Shown one piece after another: positions 1 to 10,819 of a stretch of DNA of 64,000 nt. The stretch is taken from positions 339,001 to 403,000 of the forward strand of contig CAJNDS010002177.1 of assembly GCA_905221605.1 (NCBI GenBank), given 5' to 3'. The translations under genes were made by a program, and so were the position numbers. The notes beneath the pieces were generated by a model that saw only the letters and a list, made by a program, of their open reading frames with translations, was not told the DNA's origin and searched no databases. The DNA comes from Symbiodinium natans. Its lineage: Eukaryota; Sar; Dinophyceae; Suessiales; Symbiodiniaceae. Positions within the stretch are counted from its first letter, which is position 1; every line of letters starts with the position of its first letter.

Positions 1-1880
1 GCATTTCTTCATCTTCTTAAGCCCTCTCATGTAAAAGGAGGTAAGTAGTACAGTATTCCTATGACGGTTCGAAAAAGAGTTCAGGGCCAGGTCCCCAAAC
101 CTTAGGGTTTGGGGTTTCTGGGTTGAGGCTGTAGGGTTTAGGGTTTTGGGCTTAGGGTTCCCAAACCCATGCTCCTTTCCCCAAGTTTCGTCCATGTGCA
201 TTACAATCTATGCCAAAAGGGTGCATTTGTTCCGGAGGAGGGCCACTTGAGGGAATGCTACTGTTGGGAAACAGCTGGTTTGTGTACTTTCAACTGCTTA
301 GGAATAAAAGTTCTTGCAACTTATGCAGCCAAAACCCCAAGCGCCTTCCTCCTCTCCGCCAAAACCCTGGACCTTCCACGAGCTCTTGGCTTCAAATGCC
401 TTAGTCAGCCCAGGGCAGAAACGCTACTCTGGCCAGCGCCCGCCACCGAAGAGCCCATGAACCCAAACTTGTCGAACCCTCAGCACGGAACCCTAAACCT
501 TCAGCCCTTAAACTTAGCCTTAAACCTTAAACAAGCCTTGGCCTTGGACCCCCCACACCAAAAATCCTGCGACCTTGAACCCTCAGCCCTTAGCCCTTAA
601 ACAACCCTTGGACCCCCAAACTAAAGTCCTGTGACCCCAAGCTGTAAGCCTGTGCACTTACATTGGGCATTGGCGCCGCCCACCAGCGGCATGGATGGGT
701 GGGGCAGCCGCATAGTCAGCTGCCCAGTCGTTTGGAGAGTGCAGCTGTTGATCTGCAGGGCCCATGGCATTCTTCTTGGGGTCCTAGTATGTATACATGT
801 CTACATGTATACTATGTGTATATATATATACACACATGTACACACACACACAGAAAAGGCCCCAAACCTAAGCCCTTTATGTGTTGATTGAAGATGTCGT
901 GGTGGGGGGGGGGGGGGTCGCTGTCTTATATGCTCTTCTTTGCACGAAGAGTTGAAGTAATTGCCTGTGTCCCACTGACACCACTACCGGTAGCCCGGGC
1001 CCTCTTTGAGGTCGAAAGGATGTGCATTCCGAAACAAGTCCTAGCGCCCTGCTTTGCACCTGCACTCGTTGGAGCGCTATCAAGTATCTGTCCGTCTACA
1101 GCCTGAATCCTGAACCTGGAAACCGCCCTGGAGCAAAGCTCATGCCTTGGAGACGAGGCCGGTGTAGCCGCTTCACCTCATGAGCTCTGGAGGCACGACT
1201 CTCCCCGCCTTTCGAGGGGTTCCTGCGCGCTCGAGAGGGCTCACGTGGGCTTTTCTGTGCCGCATTGGCTCCGCAGCGTGCAGATCCTATGTCCGACTTG
1301 AGCTTATGTGAGGCAGCCCGGGTCTCCCACCTGGCTGGGCTGGCAGCTGAGGGGATGGCGTTCGGCGCTTCGGGGTTTGGTGGTATAGCTCTTGTGTGAG
1401 CACGTGGACAATTCCTGTATGGTAAGCCACTATTGCCTTTGGCCTTTGCAGCCCGACCCGAGGCCCCCACGCTTTTGGAGCCAGTTGCGGTGCCAGCGGC
1501 CTGCGCCTCACAGATGCAAAGACGGCAGATTTGTAAAAGCGCGACAATGTTCAGTCTCGGCAGGTGTATCACTTCCTCTATATAATTAGCTCAAGTAGCT
1601 CCATCTGCTGCACTGTTGCGCTGCCCTTCATGCTGCAAAGACTGCAAAGACGCTGAGTACTCGTTGTCATCAACTGTGTTTTCTCTGAGTTTTCTCATTT
1701 TTGACCAAGCTGTGGCATGGAAGCCACTAGAGGCATTTCAGGTCACGCGTAGTATGCCTCAAACGGCAGCAGGGCATTCGAGGTACTCTTGCCGGCAGAT
1801 GGTCCCCAATTTCGCAATCTTTACGGAAAAAAGCCCCTCCCTTCAACTCCCTTCCTCTAGGGCTCAATCTGCCGCAGGCT
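1..1880. other. Repeat-degenerate intergenic or intronic DNA
   Basis: Degenerate TTTAGGG-like DNA (90-160), CCCTAAA-like DNA (470-620), a TATA microsatellite and poly-G at 902-917. The open frames of 60-160 codons show no recognisable motif. No gene called. Confidence 0.5.
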
Positions 1881-2030
1881 CGCAAGCACATAAGCCCCAA
1901 AGATGCAACTGTTCATCGGCCCAGCAAAGCGTCTCAACTCCTCAAGAGAGCGCTTGTCTCCGAAGCAGATCCGCGCATCGAGGCCTTCAAGCCGCATTCG
2001 CCCGTGCCCGCGCCCGAGCCGAACCTGCAG
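1880..2030 (+). CDS. Candidate Ala/Arg-rich exon
   Basis: The open frame ends LQAAFARARARAEPAG at a CAG|GTGGCT donor and is followed by TTTAGGG-like DNA. The AR repeat is helix-prone. The start is uncertain; only the last 25-30 codons look convincing. Confidence 0.3.
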
Positions 2031-3335
2031 GTGGCTTCCCCCTCCACGGCTGGTTGGGTTTGTGGCTTATGGGTCTGCGTTTAAGGGTTTAGGGTTTTTA
2101 GCATTAGGTTTTTTAGGGCTTGTTGCTGTTTTTTGGGTTTTTGGTCTGAGTTTTCTGGGTGTTAGCATGATGAGCTGGGGGTAGAAGGGTCTTTCCGGCT
2201 TCCCGATGGAGGTCGAGCCGAGGGCCTGTTGTCACGCGGACCCGAGATCTGAAAGGTGAACCCGAAGACTTCGTCCCTGGACCTCTGGCTCCTAGTTCCT
2301 TTCTTAGGTACCTCATTCTGTCAGTCTTTTCATGCTACCATAACCCTAAACCCTAAACCCTAAACCCTAAACCCTTTGTGATACATCGTTTGGCACCGTT
2401 CTCCCCTTAAGCCCTCGACTCGTTGAAGCTTGGTCCGCCAGGACCACATCGAAGACACTCGCCGAGCTCCCACTGGGCTAGGGCTTGGGGAGTTGGGTTT
2501 TAACGCTTTGGGCATTTTGGGGCTTTTGAGCCCTAAGCCCAAAAACCCCAAACCCTGTGACATTTAGGGTTTCAAGGTGGTGAAGGGGAGTGCAGGTCGA
2601 ACAGAGCGAGTAAGGTTCACCTGCAACTATAATTATACCCTAGACGCGAACACTAAACCCCATAGCCCCGGTGGTGGCCTTCTAGAATCGGTTCGGGGAG
2701 CTGCGGGCTTGGGGGTGTTGAGGGCTTAGGGCGTATAGGGGGCACTGCACCGAAGGACGCCGCACGCCTTCATTTCTGGATGGCTGGAGCGTTTTTTTTT
2801 TTAATCACGGCTCACCTGTTCGGCAAGCAAGTCTCCACACAGGAAGACCGAGCCTGGCTTCTCTATTCCTATACTCGAGCCTGCAAGATCCTGCAAGTAG
2901 CAGTCGTTTCTACTGCGCAGAATTGGCACAGCTGGCGCACATCGTTGCAGCGACTCCTCCATAAATTGATTTTTCCACGCGTCGCCAGCCATGGCCGCTG
3001 AGTACTACGTGAGCTCGTACCGTGAGTTCAAAGAAATGGGCATGGAAGAGGCGAGGGTTGCCGAAATGACTGTTTCGAAGTCCGCAGTCTGCGCCTGAGT
3101 TCGCGACAATGTATCCAAGTAGGTGGCCTTGAACCTTCACCCCGAGTTGACTGGAGGAGTTAGTGAGAGGACTATTTCTATGGATTCGCATTGCAAAAAG
3201 TGCTCGTACGGGCACAAATCAGATTAGGGTTTCGGGTCAAGGGGCAGATACCCTGCACCCGAAACCCTAAACCCGAAACCCCAAACCCTAAACCCTAAAC
3301 CCCAAACCCTAAACCCTAAATCCTAAACCCTACAA

Positions 3336-3420
3336 AGTCCTCCTGCTGCGGAGTTGGCTCTGTCCGTCCTCAAGGAGGGCTTGCAAGCGCACCCCTTGGA
3401 CGAGGCCAAGCGGGCTCCAG
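3336..3420 (+). CDS. Candidate helical exon between opposed heptamer arrays
   Basis: Frame PAAELALSVLKEGLQAHPLD then EAKRAP is strongly helical and TPR-like in character, but too short to assign. CCCTAAA-type repeats end just before it and a TTTAGGG array starts at GCTCCAG|GTTTAGGG, where the repeat itself supplies a GT. Confidence 0.45.
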
Positions 3421-3857
3421 GTTTAGGGTTTAGGGTTCAGGGTTTCAGGGTTCAGGGTTTACGGTTTAGGGTTTAGGGTTTAGGGTTGAGGGTTTAGGGT
3501 TTAGGGGCTACATAAACAAGGGTTTTGGGTTTTGTAGTTTATAGGGCTTAGGGCATGTTTTCCTGATCCCATGTTGGGTTGATGTGCACTTGCACGGCCA
3601 AGGGATTGTTCTCTCCGGGGCTCTGGGTTGTGAAGGGGCGAGTGCTGAGAATAGAAGGGTCGAGTGAAAGTACCCTAAACTCTAAATCCCTGGCTTTCGG
3701 CATGCGGGCTGCATGGAGATTGAACCTCGCATGTGCTGCAAGCTACGCACCCTATACACCCTGAACCCGAACCCTAACCCCTATTACCCCCGAACCCTGG
3801 ACCCCGGACCCTACAAACCCTAAATTCCCAACCCTCAACCCCATAAGCCCCATAGAC

Positions 3858-3944
3858 CCTAAACCCTAAACCCTAAACCCTAAACCCTAAACCCTAAACC
3901 CTAAACCCTAAACCCTAAACCCTAAACCCTAAACCCTAAACCCT
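3858..3944. repeat. Heptamer array (CCCTAAA)n
   Basis: About twelve near-perfect units of the plant/dinoflagellate-type telomere repeat, C-rich strand on +. Interstitial, since unique DNA lies on both sides. Confidence 0.95.
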
Positions 3945-4036
3945 CCCCCCGCGAGACAGCCCCAGGGCCTCACCAAGCTGAGCCGCGAGAATGGTCTCAA
4001 TCACGAGGTTCGCAAGGGCCTGTGAGGTGAACCCCA
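3945..4036 (+). CDS. Candidate coiled-coil exon between opposed arrays
   Basis: Frame RQPQGLTKLSRENGLNHE then VRKGL and stop. Lies between a 12-unit CCCTAAA array (3858-3944) and a TTTAGGG array (from 4037). A donor at GAG|GTTCGC would end it before the stop. Confidence 0.35.
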
Positions 4037-4118
4037 GGGTTTAGGGTTTAGGGTTTAGGGTTTAGGGTTTAGGGTTTAGGGTTTAGGGGTTAGGGGTTAG
4101 GGGTTAGGGGTTAGGGTT
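4037..4118. repeat. Heptamer array (TTTAGGG)n then (GGGGTTA)n
   Basis: Seven TTTAGGG units followed by four GGGGTTA variant units. Opposite orientation to the array 90 bp upstream, with a coding-like island between. Confidence 0.95.
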
Positions 4119-4119
4119 A

Positions 4120-4230
4120 CACGGGGGTTTCCGAAATTCGGGCTACCTTGTTGGGGTCCCTATTATAAGGAAATCCTACTTATGGGGGGTGGTGTATATT
4201 AGGGGTCCCTTGTTTTCGTAAACCCCTATG
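4120..4230. mobile_element. MITE family 2, copy 1
   Basis: Left CACGGGGGTTTCCGAAAT and right inverted CATAGGGGTTTACGAAAA, flanked by TA on both sides. Interior has blocks of the form GGTCCCTATTATAAGGA...TCCTACT...GGGGTCCCTTGTTTTCG shared by the other copies. Non-coding. Confidence 0.7.
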
Positions 4231-4745
4231 TAAGGCTTTTGGGTTTCTGGTTTAGGGTTGGTGGGGCTTGTGAAGGTTCACCTCGTGGGGATTGGGGTTT
4301 AGGGTCATTTGGGGATTTAGGTTCGTTTTGGGGTTTTCAGACCAGTGGACAGTTCTCTAAAGAATGTTCCCTAAATGATTTTTGTTTGGGGGGGGGTGCC
4401 CTATTTGAGATGGAGCCCTGATTTTTGCAGCACTGTACCTAAAAAGAGGCCCAACCAGTCCTGGTGCTCTTGGAGCGGCTTGGGGGTATTTAACATTAGG
4501 TTGCGGGACCCTGAACCCCAACCCCAAACCCTAAACCCTGCACCCTAGACAACCCCAAACCCTAAACCGTAAAACAACCCCAAACCCCAAACCCGACCCC
4601 AAACAACCCCAAGAAACCCCATACAACCCAACGACCCCCAAACCCAAAACAACCCCAAGCCCCGAACCCCCAACTCTAAACCCCACCCCCCCCCCCCCCC
4701 CCCCCCCCCATCAAACCCTCCCACACCCTCACTCTTGGGCTGCAG

Positions 4746-4820
4746 GTGCGGCTCCCAGCTCAAGCACCACAGCTTGGTCCCACGTTGCTTTGGCACGACC
4801 CAAGGGTGTTGCTGGGAGGT
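4746..4820 (+). CDS. Candidate exon before period-9 minisatellite
   Basis: After GGGCTGCAG there are 75 unique bases, then GGGAG|GTGGTTTAGGG. All three frames are open, so the frame is unclear. One reads CGSQLKHHSLV, similar to GSQLKHQAVEAARKL encoded near 53612, which could be a shared exon type or chance. Confidence 0.3.
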
Positions 4821-4827
4821 GGTTTAG

Positions 4828-4983
4828 GGTTTATAGGGTTTATAGGGTTTATAGGGTTTATAGGGTTTATAGGGTTTATAGGGTTTATAGGGTTTATAGG
4901 GTTTATAGGGTTTATAGGGTTAGGGTTTATAGGGTTTATAGGGTTTATAGGGTTTATAGGTTTTATAGGGTTTATAGGGTTTA
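4828..4983. repeat. Period-9 array (GGGTTTATA)n
   Basis: About 17 units, a TA-extended telomere-type repeat. Open in several frames only because of its period (FIGFIG, YRVYRV); not coding. Confidence 0.95.
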
Positions 4984-5492
4984 GGGTTTGGGGGTTGGGG
5001 TTTAGGGTTTAGGCTTTAAGGGTTTTTCGGGTTTAGGGTTCAGGGGTCCTGCAGGTAGAAAACAAACGGGGTGGGGCCAAGGTCGGTTTGGGAATTCTTG
5101 TTTGGATGAGTGCAGGCTCAGGACGTCTTGCTGGGCTTTAGATGGGCATGGGTAGGGTTTAGGGGGCTTTCAGGGTTTGGGGGCTCTGCCAGGGTTTAGA
5201 TGTGGGGCTTCGGGTGTCCAGAGTTGAGGGTTCCAGGGGTGATCCGGATGCAGATGGACCTGGGCGTTGAGGGGATAAAAGGGTTCAGGAGTTTAGGCTT
5301 TAGGATGGAACGCTGCGGGGCGTGGCACTCTGATCGTAGTTAGCGTTTGGATTTGATTCGTTCTGTGTCATCGGTACGTTTGGATGATGATCCGAAGGGT
5401 TCATTGGGTCACAGCTGCATGGACCAGGCTTTACGTGTCTGGTGATTTCCCCTCCATGAAGGTTGGACCAGCTTCTGACCGGTTCCCTCACA

Positions 5493-5513
5493 GCGCCGCC
5501 CGGCATTCTCTTG
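5493..5513 (+). CDS. Candidate exon split by introner-like element (5' part)
   Basis: Sequence after CTCACAG encodes AARHSL and one spare base, then the element 5514-5606. Removing the element joins it to 5607-5660 without a stop. Confidence 0.35.
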
Positions 5514-5606
5514 GCAGGCCCTTGTGACCTTTTGTATGTTCCCCTGTTTTGTTTCATGGGGTCTTATTCAAGTACATTCTTCATAAAGTTTAACAGGCCA
5601 ACCTAG
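5514..5606 (+). mobile_element. Introner-like element, copy 1 (GC...AG, 93 bp)
   Basis: Begins GCAGGCCCTTGTGAC and ends CAGGCCAACCTAG, imperfect inverted termini. Same length as the 21104 copy and shares the TATGTTCCC core. Begins with the non-canonical GC donor accepted in dinoflagellates and ends with AG; excising it joins an open frame. Confidence 0.6.
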
Positions 5607-5661
5607 TTTGCCCATATGAGGGGCCCATGCGCCCGAACGCTCTGACAGCTCTGACCCGAGG
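5607..5661 (+). CDS. Candidate exon split by introner-like element (3' part)
   Basis: Continues the joined frame as VCPYEGPMRPNALTALTR to GAG at 5659-5661. The continuity across the excised element supports both the exon and the element's role as an intron. Confidence 0.35.
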
Positions 5662-6241
5662 ATGCAGCCACAGAATCTGCCGAGACCCGCTGACGAGCAC
5701 GAGGTAGCACCCGCAGAGCTGAAAGATTCGGAGATGATCCTCAGCGAATGCAAGACCTTACTTTTTGGAGTACCTCAACCCTATAAGCCCTCAAAGCCCT
5801 ACATACCCTATAAGCCCTCTAAAGCCCTTTTGCCATACAGATAAACTCTTTTCGACCCAGCCCTATAAGCCCGATAAACCCCCAAACCCCAATCGCGCGC
5901 CGTGGCGCCTCGCCTTGAAGCCACCTGGGGGGAAGGAGGGCCCAGATGCAAGGGCCCATGTTGAAAGCGCCGGAGGCTTATAGGGTGTAGGGTTTAGGGT
6001 TTGGGGTTTCGGGTTTAGGGTTTAGGGTTTGGGGTTTGGGTTTAAGGTGGATCTTCGGGGAGTTCTATTGGTGGCCACCAGGGTTGCAGTTGATTCGCTG
6101 GCTTGCCCACATCATCTTCGGCTTCATGGGCCCCTAAGTGGATTGTCCTGCAAACGCAGGGTAGGCTGAGGACGTAGGGTGCACGGGATTTAGGGCCTGA
6201 GCAGTTCAGTTTTTGTTTTTGTTTAGGCTTTAGGTTTGTCT

Positions 6242-6375
6242 GCAATCAAGAGCTGCTTGCCGAGGACTGGAGAAGAATTCTGGGCTGCGCTGCGCAGCCA
6301 GAAGCTGAAGGCCCATGGGCCCATTCTTTCTCGAGACCTCAGCGAGCAGGATTTGCAGTATGACCCTCAGCCCTA
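6242..6375 (+). CDS. Candidate exon (EEFWAALRSQKLKAHG)
   Basis: Frame reads CLPRTGEEFWAALRSQKLKA then HGPILSRDLSEQDLQYDPQP, stop. Balanced, helix-compatible composition with CCCTAAA/TTTAGGG-like DNA after it. It may end at TTGCAG|TATG rather than at the stop. Not recognised. Confidence 0.4.
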
Positions 6376-6618
6376 AACCTCCGCGATGGTTTAGGGTTCT
6401 GGTGATTAGGGTTTAGGGTTTAGGGGGTAGAAACTTCTTGAAAGCATACCAAGCACTGTCTTGGAAACTCAGCCCTCCAGCTCAAGACAGAACGTGTTCT
6501 TTGTAAACACAGCGGCTCCACCAGCTACAGCAACGATACGACTGCAGCCTGTTGCAGGCACGGTCTGAATCTTGGAGAGTTCAGAGTTTGTGGAGTTCAC
6601 ACCAACAAGCCAGCCTCA

Positions 6619-6985
6619 GGTATTATTGTTATTATTCTCATTATTAATAGTTTTATTATGATTATTATTGATATTGTTATTACTATTACTGCTATTATTA
6701 AGAATATTTGTAATACTATTCATACTATTCATACTATTGACTTTATTTCTTTATTAATAATATTAATAAAATTATTATTAATATTTTTGAAGATATTGAT
6801 ATTCATAATATATCATTATTATTATTAGTATTATTAGTTTTATTTACATTATTAATAGTATTAATATCAATAATGTTATTAATATTACTAGTATTAGTTT
6901 TAATATTATCAATAGTATCCATATTCTTAATACTATTAATATTATTGTATTATTAATACTTTTAATACTTTTATTTTTTAAAAGA
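6619..6985. other. AT-rich low-complexity block (ATT-type)
   Basis: About 365 bp of ATTATT-like degenerate trinucleotide sequence, over 85 percent A+T by eye, in a region otherwise above 50 percent GC. No gene seen. Confidence 0.9.
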
Positions 6986-7664
6986 ACTCTCGCAGGCGTT
7001 GTTGCTGGAGCGAGGTGGGCTGATTCGAGTGTCGGCTGCTTGGGCTGCAGTTTTAGGATTCAGGGTTTGTAGTAGGGTTTAGGGTTTGGGGTTTAGGGTT
7101 TAAGGTTCAGGCTTTAGGATTCAGGGTTTGCAGTAGGGTTTAGAGCTTATAGGGTTTGGGACCCTCAGCCCCCTTCGAAGCCACTACAAGAAGCCATGCG
7201 TGTCCAATCCCTCGTGCATTTCGGGCTCCGAGCATCCCAACTGAGGGTACAGGGGGGTTTTATGCAGCGTGGGCATTCAGGTTGCGGGCCTAAACATTGG
7301 GTGGGGGCCCCAACGAAGACCAAAACGAACTGTCGGAATCGGTTAGACCTAAGCTGTACATCGAGCTCCTACCCTTATTCCAGCCACCCATCTTTATTTT
7401 ACTCCCAGCCAACCCTAAACCCGCAACCGTCTCAGTCGTAATCTGAGCATCCAAGCCCCCTCGCTCTGAATTCCGCGCCTTTTCGGAAGCCATCGTTGCT
7501 GGTTGCTGGCCTTAGTTTTAGTTCCGAAGAGCACTGCCTTTTCAGCACTGCTGCTCTTTTCTGGGGTTCAAGGCCTTCGGGTTTTTGTTTCTTTGGAGCT
7601 GGTTGACGGCATTGTAGAACGCAAAGGTCCCAGTAGGATACACAATTTCAGTCCCGTGCTGCTC

Positions 7665-8939
7665 ATGTCGGTCCAGCTGCGCATCGCATTCTTGAGCGGG
7701 ACGGAGATTACTCTCAAGGCGGACCTAAAATCGTCCCTGGACGAGCTCCAGCAGCAAGCCCAGATCCAATCCGGTGTGGGTCGGAGTATCCTATACCGGG
7801 GGGAAACAGAGCTGGATGGTTCCTTAACCGTAGAGGAGGCAGGCTTGGCGGCAGATGATGTCTTGCAGTTGGTCAGGAGGCCCGTTTCAGTATACGGCAG
7901 GGGCAGCAGACGTGCTAAAGCGTTTGCGGCAGTTCTCGGCGATGGATCCCTCGTCAGTTGGGGCCAAGGCTGTTATGATCAGCCGAAGCTGAAGAACGTG
8001 CAGCAGGTTCAAACTTCGAACGGTGCGTTCGCCGCAGTTCTGGCCGATGGATCTGTTGTTACTTGGGGCAAGCCTGGTGAAGGTGGTGATAGCAGCCTCG
8101 TGCAGGCGCAGCTGAAGAACGTGCAGCAGGTTCAAGCTTCGGGTGGTGGTGCGTTCGCTGCAATTCTGGCCGATGGTTCTGTTGTCACTTGGGGCGACCC
8201 AGCTTATGGTGGTGATAGCAGCAGTGTGCAGCCACTGCGGAACGTGCAGCAGATTGAAGCATCATATGCCGCGTTCGCCGCAGTTCTGGCCGATGGATCT
8301 GTTGTCACTTGGGGCAATCCTCGAGAAGGTGGTGATAGCAGCCCCGTGCAGGCGCAGCTGAAGCACGTGCAGCAGATTCGAGCTGCGACTGACGACTTCG
8401 CTGCAGTTCTAGCCGATGGATCTGTTGTCAGCTGGGGCAGCGTCAGCGGCTACATCTTGCTTCCACCGCTGAAGGGCGTGCAGCAGATTCACGCCGGACT
8501 GGTCGACTTCGCTGCAGTTCTGGCCGATCGAACTGTTGTCACTTGGGGCTCCGGCAGGTATGTGCAGCCGCAGCTGGAGAACGTGCAGCAGATTCAAGCT
8601 TCTCTTCACGCATTCGCTGCAGTTCTTACCGATGGATCTGTTGTCACTTGGGGGGACGCACATTCTGGTGGTGACAGCAGCAGCGTTCAGCCGCTGCGGA
8701 ACGTTCAGCAGATTCAAGCTTCGAACGGTGCGTTCGCCGCAGTTCTGGCCGATGGATCTGTTGTCACTTGGGGCAAGCCTGGTGAAGGTGGTGATAGCAG
8801 CCTCGTGCAGGCGCAGCTGAAGAACGTGCGGCAGATTCAAGCTACGTGTGGCGCGTTCGCTGCAGTTTTGGCCGATGGATCTGTTGTCACTTGGGGCGAC
8901 CCAGCTTATGGTGGTGATAGCAGCAGCGTGCCTTGGTGA
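7665..8939 (+). CDS. Ubiquitin-like / RCC1-repeat protein, intronless, 424 aa
   Basis: Residues 3-72 read as a ubiquitin-like domain (LRIAFLSGTEITLKADLKS, then ILYRGETELDGSLTVEEAGL). Residues 85-424 are nine RCC1-type repeats of about 35-43 aa, each built on AFAAVLADGSVVTWG. RCC1 repeats form beta-propellers used for protein or chromatin binding; the partner is unknown. The ATG at 7665 is chosen because it directly precedes the ubiquitin-like fold; the open frame continues upstream to 7503 without another ATG, and a TTTCAG lies just before. The gene ends in mid-repeat (SSVPW, stop), so the propeller may be incomplete or the 3' end truncated. It is a 1.3 kb uninterrupted frame in an otherwise intron-dense region, which suggests a retrogene or an expanded family member. 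The fold assignment is firm; the cellular role is not. Confidence 0.9.
   Translation: MSVQLRIAFLSGTEITLKADLKSSLDELQQQAQIQSGVGRSILYRGETELDGSLTVEEAGLAADDVLQLVRRPVSVYGRGSRRAKAFAAVLGDGSLVSWGQGCYDQPKLKNVQQVQTSNGAFAAVLADGSVVTWGKPGEGGDSSLVQAQLKNVQQVQASGGGAFAAILADGSVVTWGDPAYGGDSSSVQPLRNVQQIEASYAAFAAVLADGSVVTWGNPREGGDSSPVQAQLKHVQQIRAATDDFAAVLADGSVVSWGSVSGYILLPPLKGVQQIHAGLVDFAAVLADRTVVTWGSGRYVQPQLENVQQIQASLHAFAAVLTDGSVVTWGDAHSGGDSSSVQPLRNVQQIQASNGAFAAVLADGSVVTWGKPGEGGDSSLVQAQLKNVRQIQATCGAFAAVLADGSVVTWGDPAYGGDSSSVPW
8014..8228 (+). repeat. RCC1 repeat pair, copy A
   Basis: DNA encoding repeats 2-3 (KPGEGGDSSLVQAQLKNV, then DPAYGGDSSSV) is nearly identical to 8719-8930, with a few substitutions and one 3 bp difference. 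The intervening repeats are far less alike, so this is a recent segmental duplication or gene conversion inside the gene. Confidence 0.85.
8719..8930 (+). repeat. RCC1 repeat pair, copy B
   Basis: Second copy of the two-repeat block at 8014-8228. It is followed at once by the stop codon, so the gene's 3' end may have been set by the duplication breakpoint. Confidence 0.85.
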
Positions 8940-9692
8940 TAGAAGCCCTCTGAACAGTCAACAGAGCGGCTTCCTGCTTTGACCCACGGACGTGCGTGCC
9001 TGGAACTTCGAGTTCTAACCTTGATTCCTAAACTTGAGTCCACAAATTTCTAGAGTCCATACCTGCAGCCCAGAAGTCCTGAAGTCCTAGAACAAACCCC
9101 CAGAAAGCCCGATATCCTTGAGTCGAGAATTAATCCCTTCCCCTAATATTAAAGGGTCCCCGGCAGTATAAATAAACCCAAGAACCCTCAAAGGGTTATT
9201 TGTTGTAAAACGGGTGGGGGGGGGGGGGGGCTCGTACCGTTTGTCCGAAGAAACAACCCGTCCTTCCAGCTTGCTGGCTCAGGCAAAGAGCAGGTTTCAA
9301 GCTTTAGGCCCAACAGGTTTCAGGCTTCGCCCACCCCCTACTTCTGTAGAGATGTTAACAGGGGCGACGGCCGGCCGGACCGGGTTTTTTGGGGCCAGAG
9401 GGTTTTTTGTATGTTCGGGATCTATTTATATTCTGAGGAAGTGATCAGATGATTAGACCTTAAAGTGACAGAAATTAAGGAGTACCATCACCCCTCCCCA
9501 AACTGAGCCGTAACTCCCTGAACCCACAAAAGAAGTACGGGACACCAGAGGCCTGTAAACCCCTGAAGGCCTCCGAAGTCCTCCAGCCGTTACAGCACCC
9601 CCCAAAAAGCCAAACCCCTATAAGCCCCAAGGCCCGAAAGCCAAAAAACTGCATTTGCAAACCCTTTATAAGCCCTAAAAACCCTAAACTCC

Positions 9693-9808
9693 AAACGAGC
9701 CGAAACTAGGGGTACCTGATTCAGGTCCTGATTATTAAGGGGTTCTAAGGGGATCCTACTATTTGGGGATCTATATTGGGGGGTCCCCTATTTTGGTGAA
9801 CCCCCAAA
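9693..9808. mobile_element. MITE family 2, copy 2 (degenerate)
   Basis: Carries GGATCCTACTATTTGGGGAT and GGGTCCCCTATTTTGGTGAA, the family-2 interior, with a decayed left end. Confidence 0.55.
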
Positions 9809-10259
9809 TCTTGAACGACCGTTGCCAAGGACTTCCTTCCGAAGGATTTGGCAGAGAAGACCTTTTCCACCATGCAGCTTGGGGGTTTTTCTGGGGCGAG
9901 CATCTGACCAAAAACTGCCGGTTTGGGGTTTGGGGTGTAGGGTCTCCGGCCCGGGGGTACTTGACGCAGAGACTTTGAGACTGTGAGCCTTTATGGCCCG
10001 TTTGCGCTGTGGTTTCGGGTTGACGTGGATACTTAAACATCGTCAAGTAAGGGTCCAGGCAGCTCCGGCACAGGTTGCGAAACGTGCCCTCGCCTGGCCT
10101 GCAGGAAGGTGCCCCTGAATCGCCCTAAACCTCAAAGGCTTCCAAGAACTCAAACACCAAGCCATGATGTAGGGATCTTAGTTTATCGGGTCTATAGGGA
10201 AGCCCCGAGCCCCTAAATCAAGCTTTTTTGCTTGCCTTGGATTTTGGGGCACTCCCAAG

Positions 10260-10362
10260 GCAATCCTTGCAACCGGACGAGTGGTCCGAGTCGAACTCCT
10301 CACAGTATGACGACAAAGGGCAATACGGGGACAAGAGCGCCAGCCACTGGTTCTACAGGCCC
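10260..10362 (+). CDS. Unrecognised protein, exon a
   Basis: After CCAAG the frame contains QPDEWSESNSSQYDDKGQYG then DKSASHWFYRPG, and runs straight into a TTTAGGG array at 10363. Polar, Asp/Ser/Tyr-rich. The order and phase of the following segments suggest it is an early exon of the gene continuing to 12896. No family recognised. Confidence 0.5.
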
Positions 10363-10819
10363 GGGTTTAGGGTTTAGGGTTTAGGGTTTAGACTGTTGAA
10401 GCCATCTAAACGCTGGGTGTTGCAGCAAGTTTGTACTGTCTTTGGGGCCTCTTGAAGATCGGTGTTCGGGCATTCACTGCGGGATGTCATTGCTGAGACG
10501 TTTCTCATGGGAAGGTGTACCGGAAGCTTGTATACAATGGTGCTAAATAGCCTGTTGTGTATTGCAGGCTTGCCTGTGCATGTCCAACGTCCAGTAAACG
10601 TTGCCGTAATTAGTGAAGGTCCTAAACCCTAAGCCCTAAACCCTAAACCGTGGTTCTGGACAGGTCTTGACTTTCGCTTCTTGACTTGCAGATCGGACCT
10701 CTTTCTTCGCCTCTAGCACCCCCCCGCCCCGCCACATCACAACCTTTCACGAGATGCAGGGTTTAGGGTTTGGGGTTTATAAGGTTTAGTGTTTCGTTTC
10801 ATCATTTCGTGTCAAAATC

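Noticed and set aside
1096-1572. 158-codon open frame on the - strand
   Set aside because: Basic, Arg/Ala/Ser-rich composition from GC-rich DNA, two overlapping frames open, no motif.
4746-5012. FIGFIG / YRVYRV repeat proteins
   Set aside because: Translation of the period-9 TTTATAGGG array.
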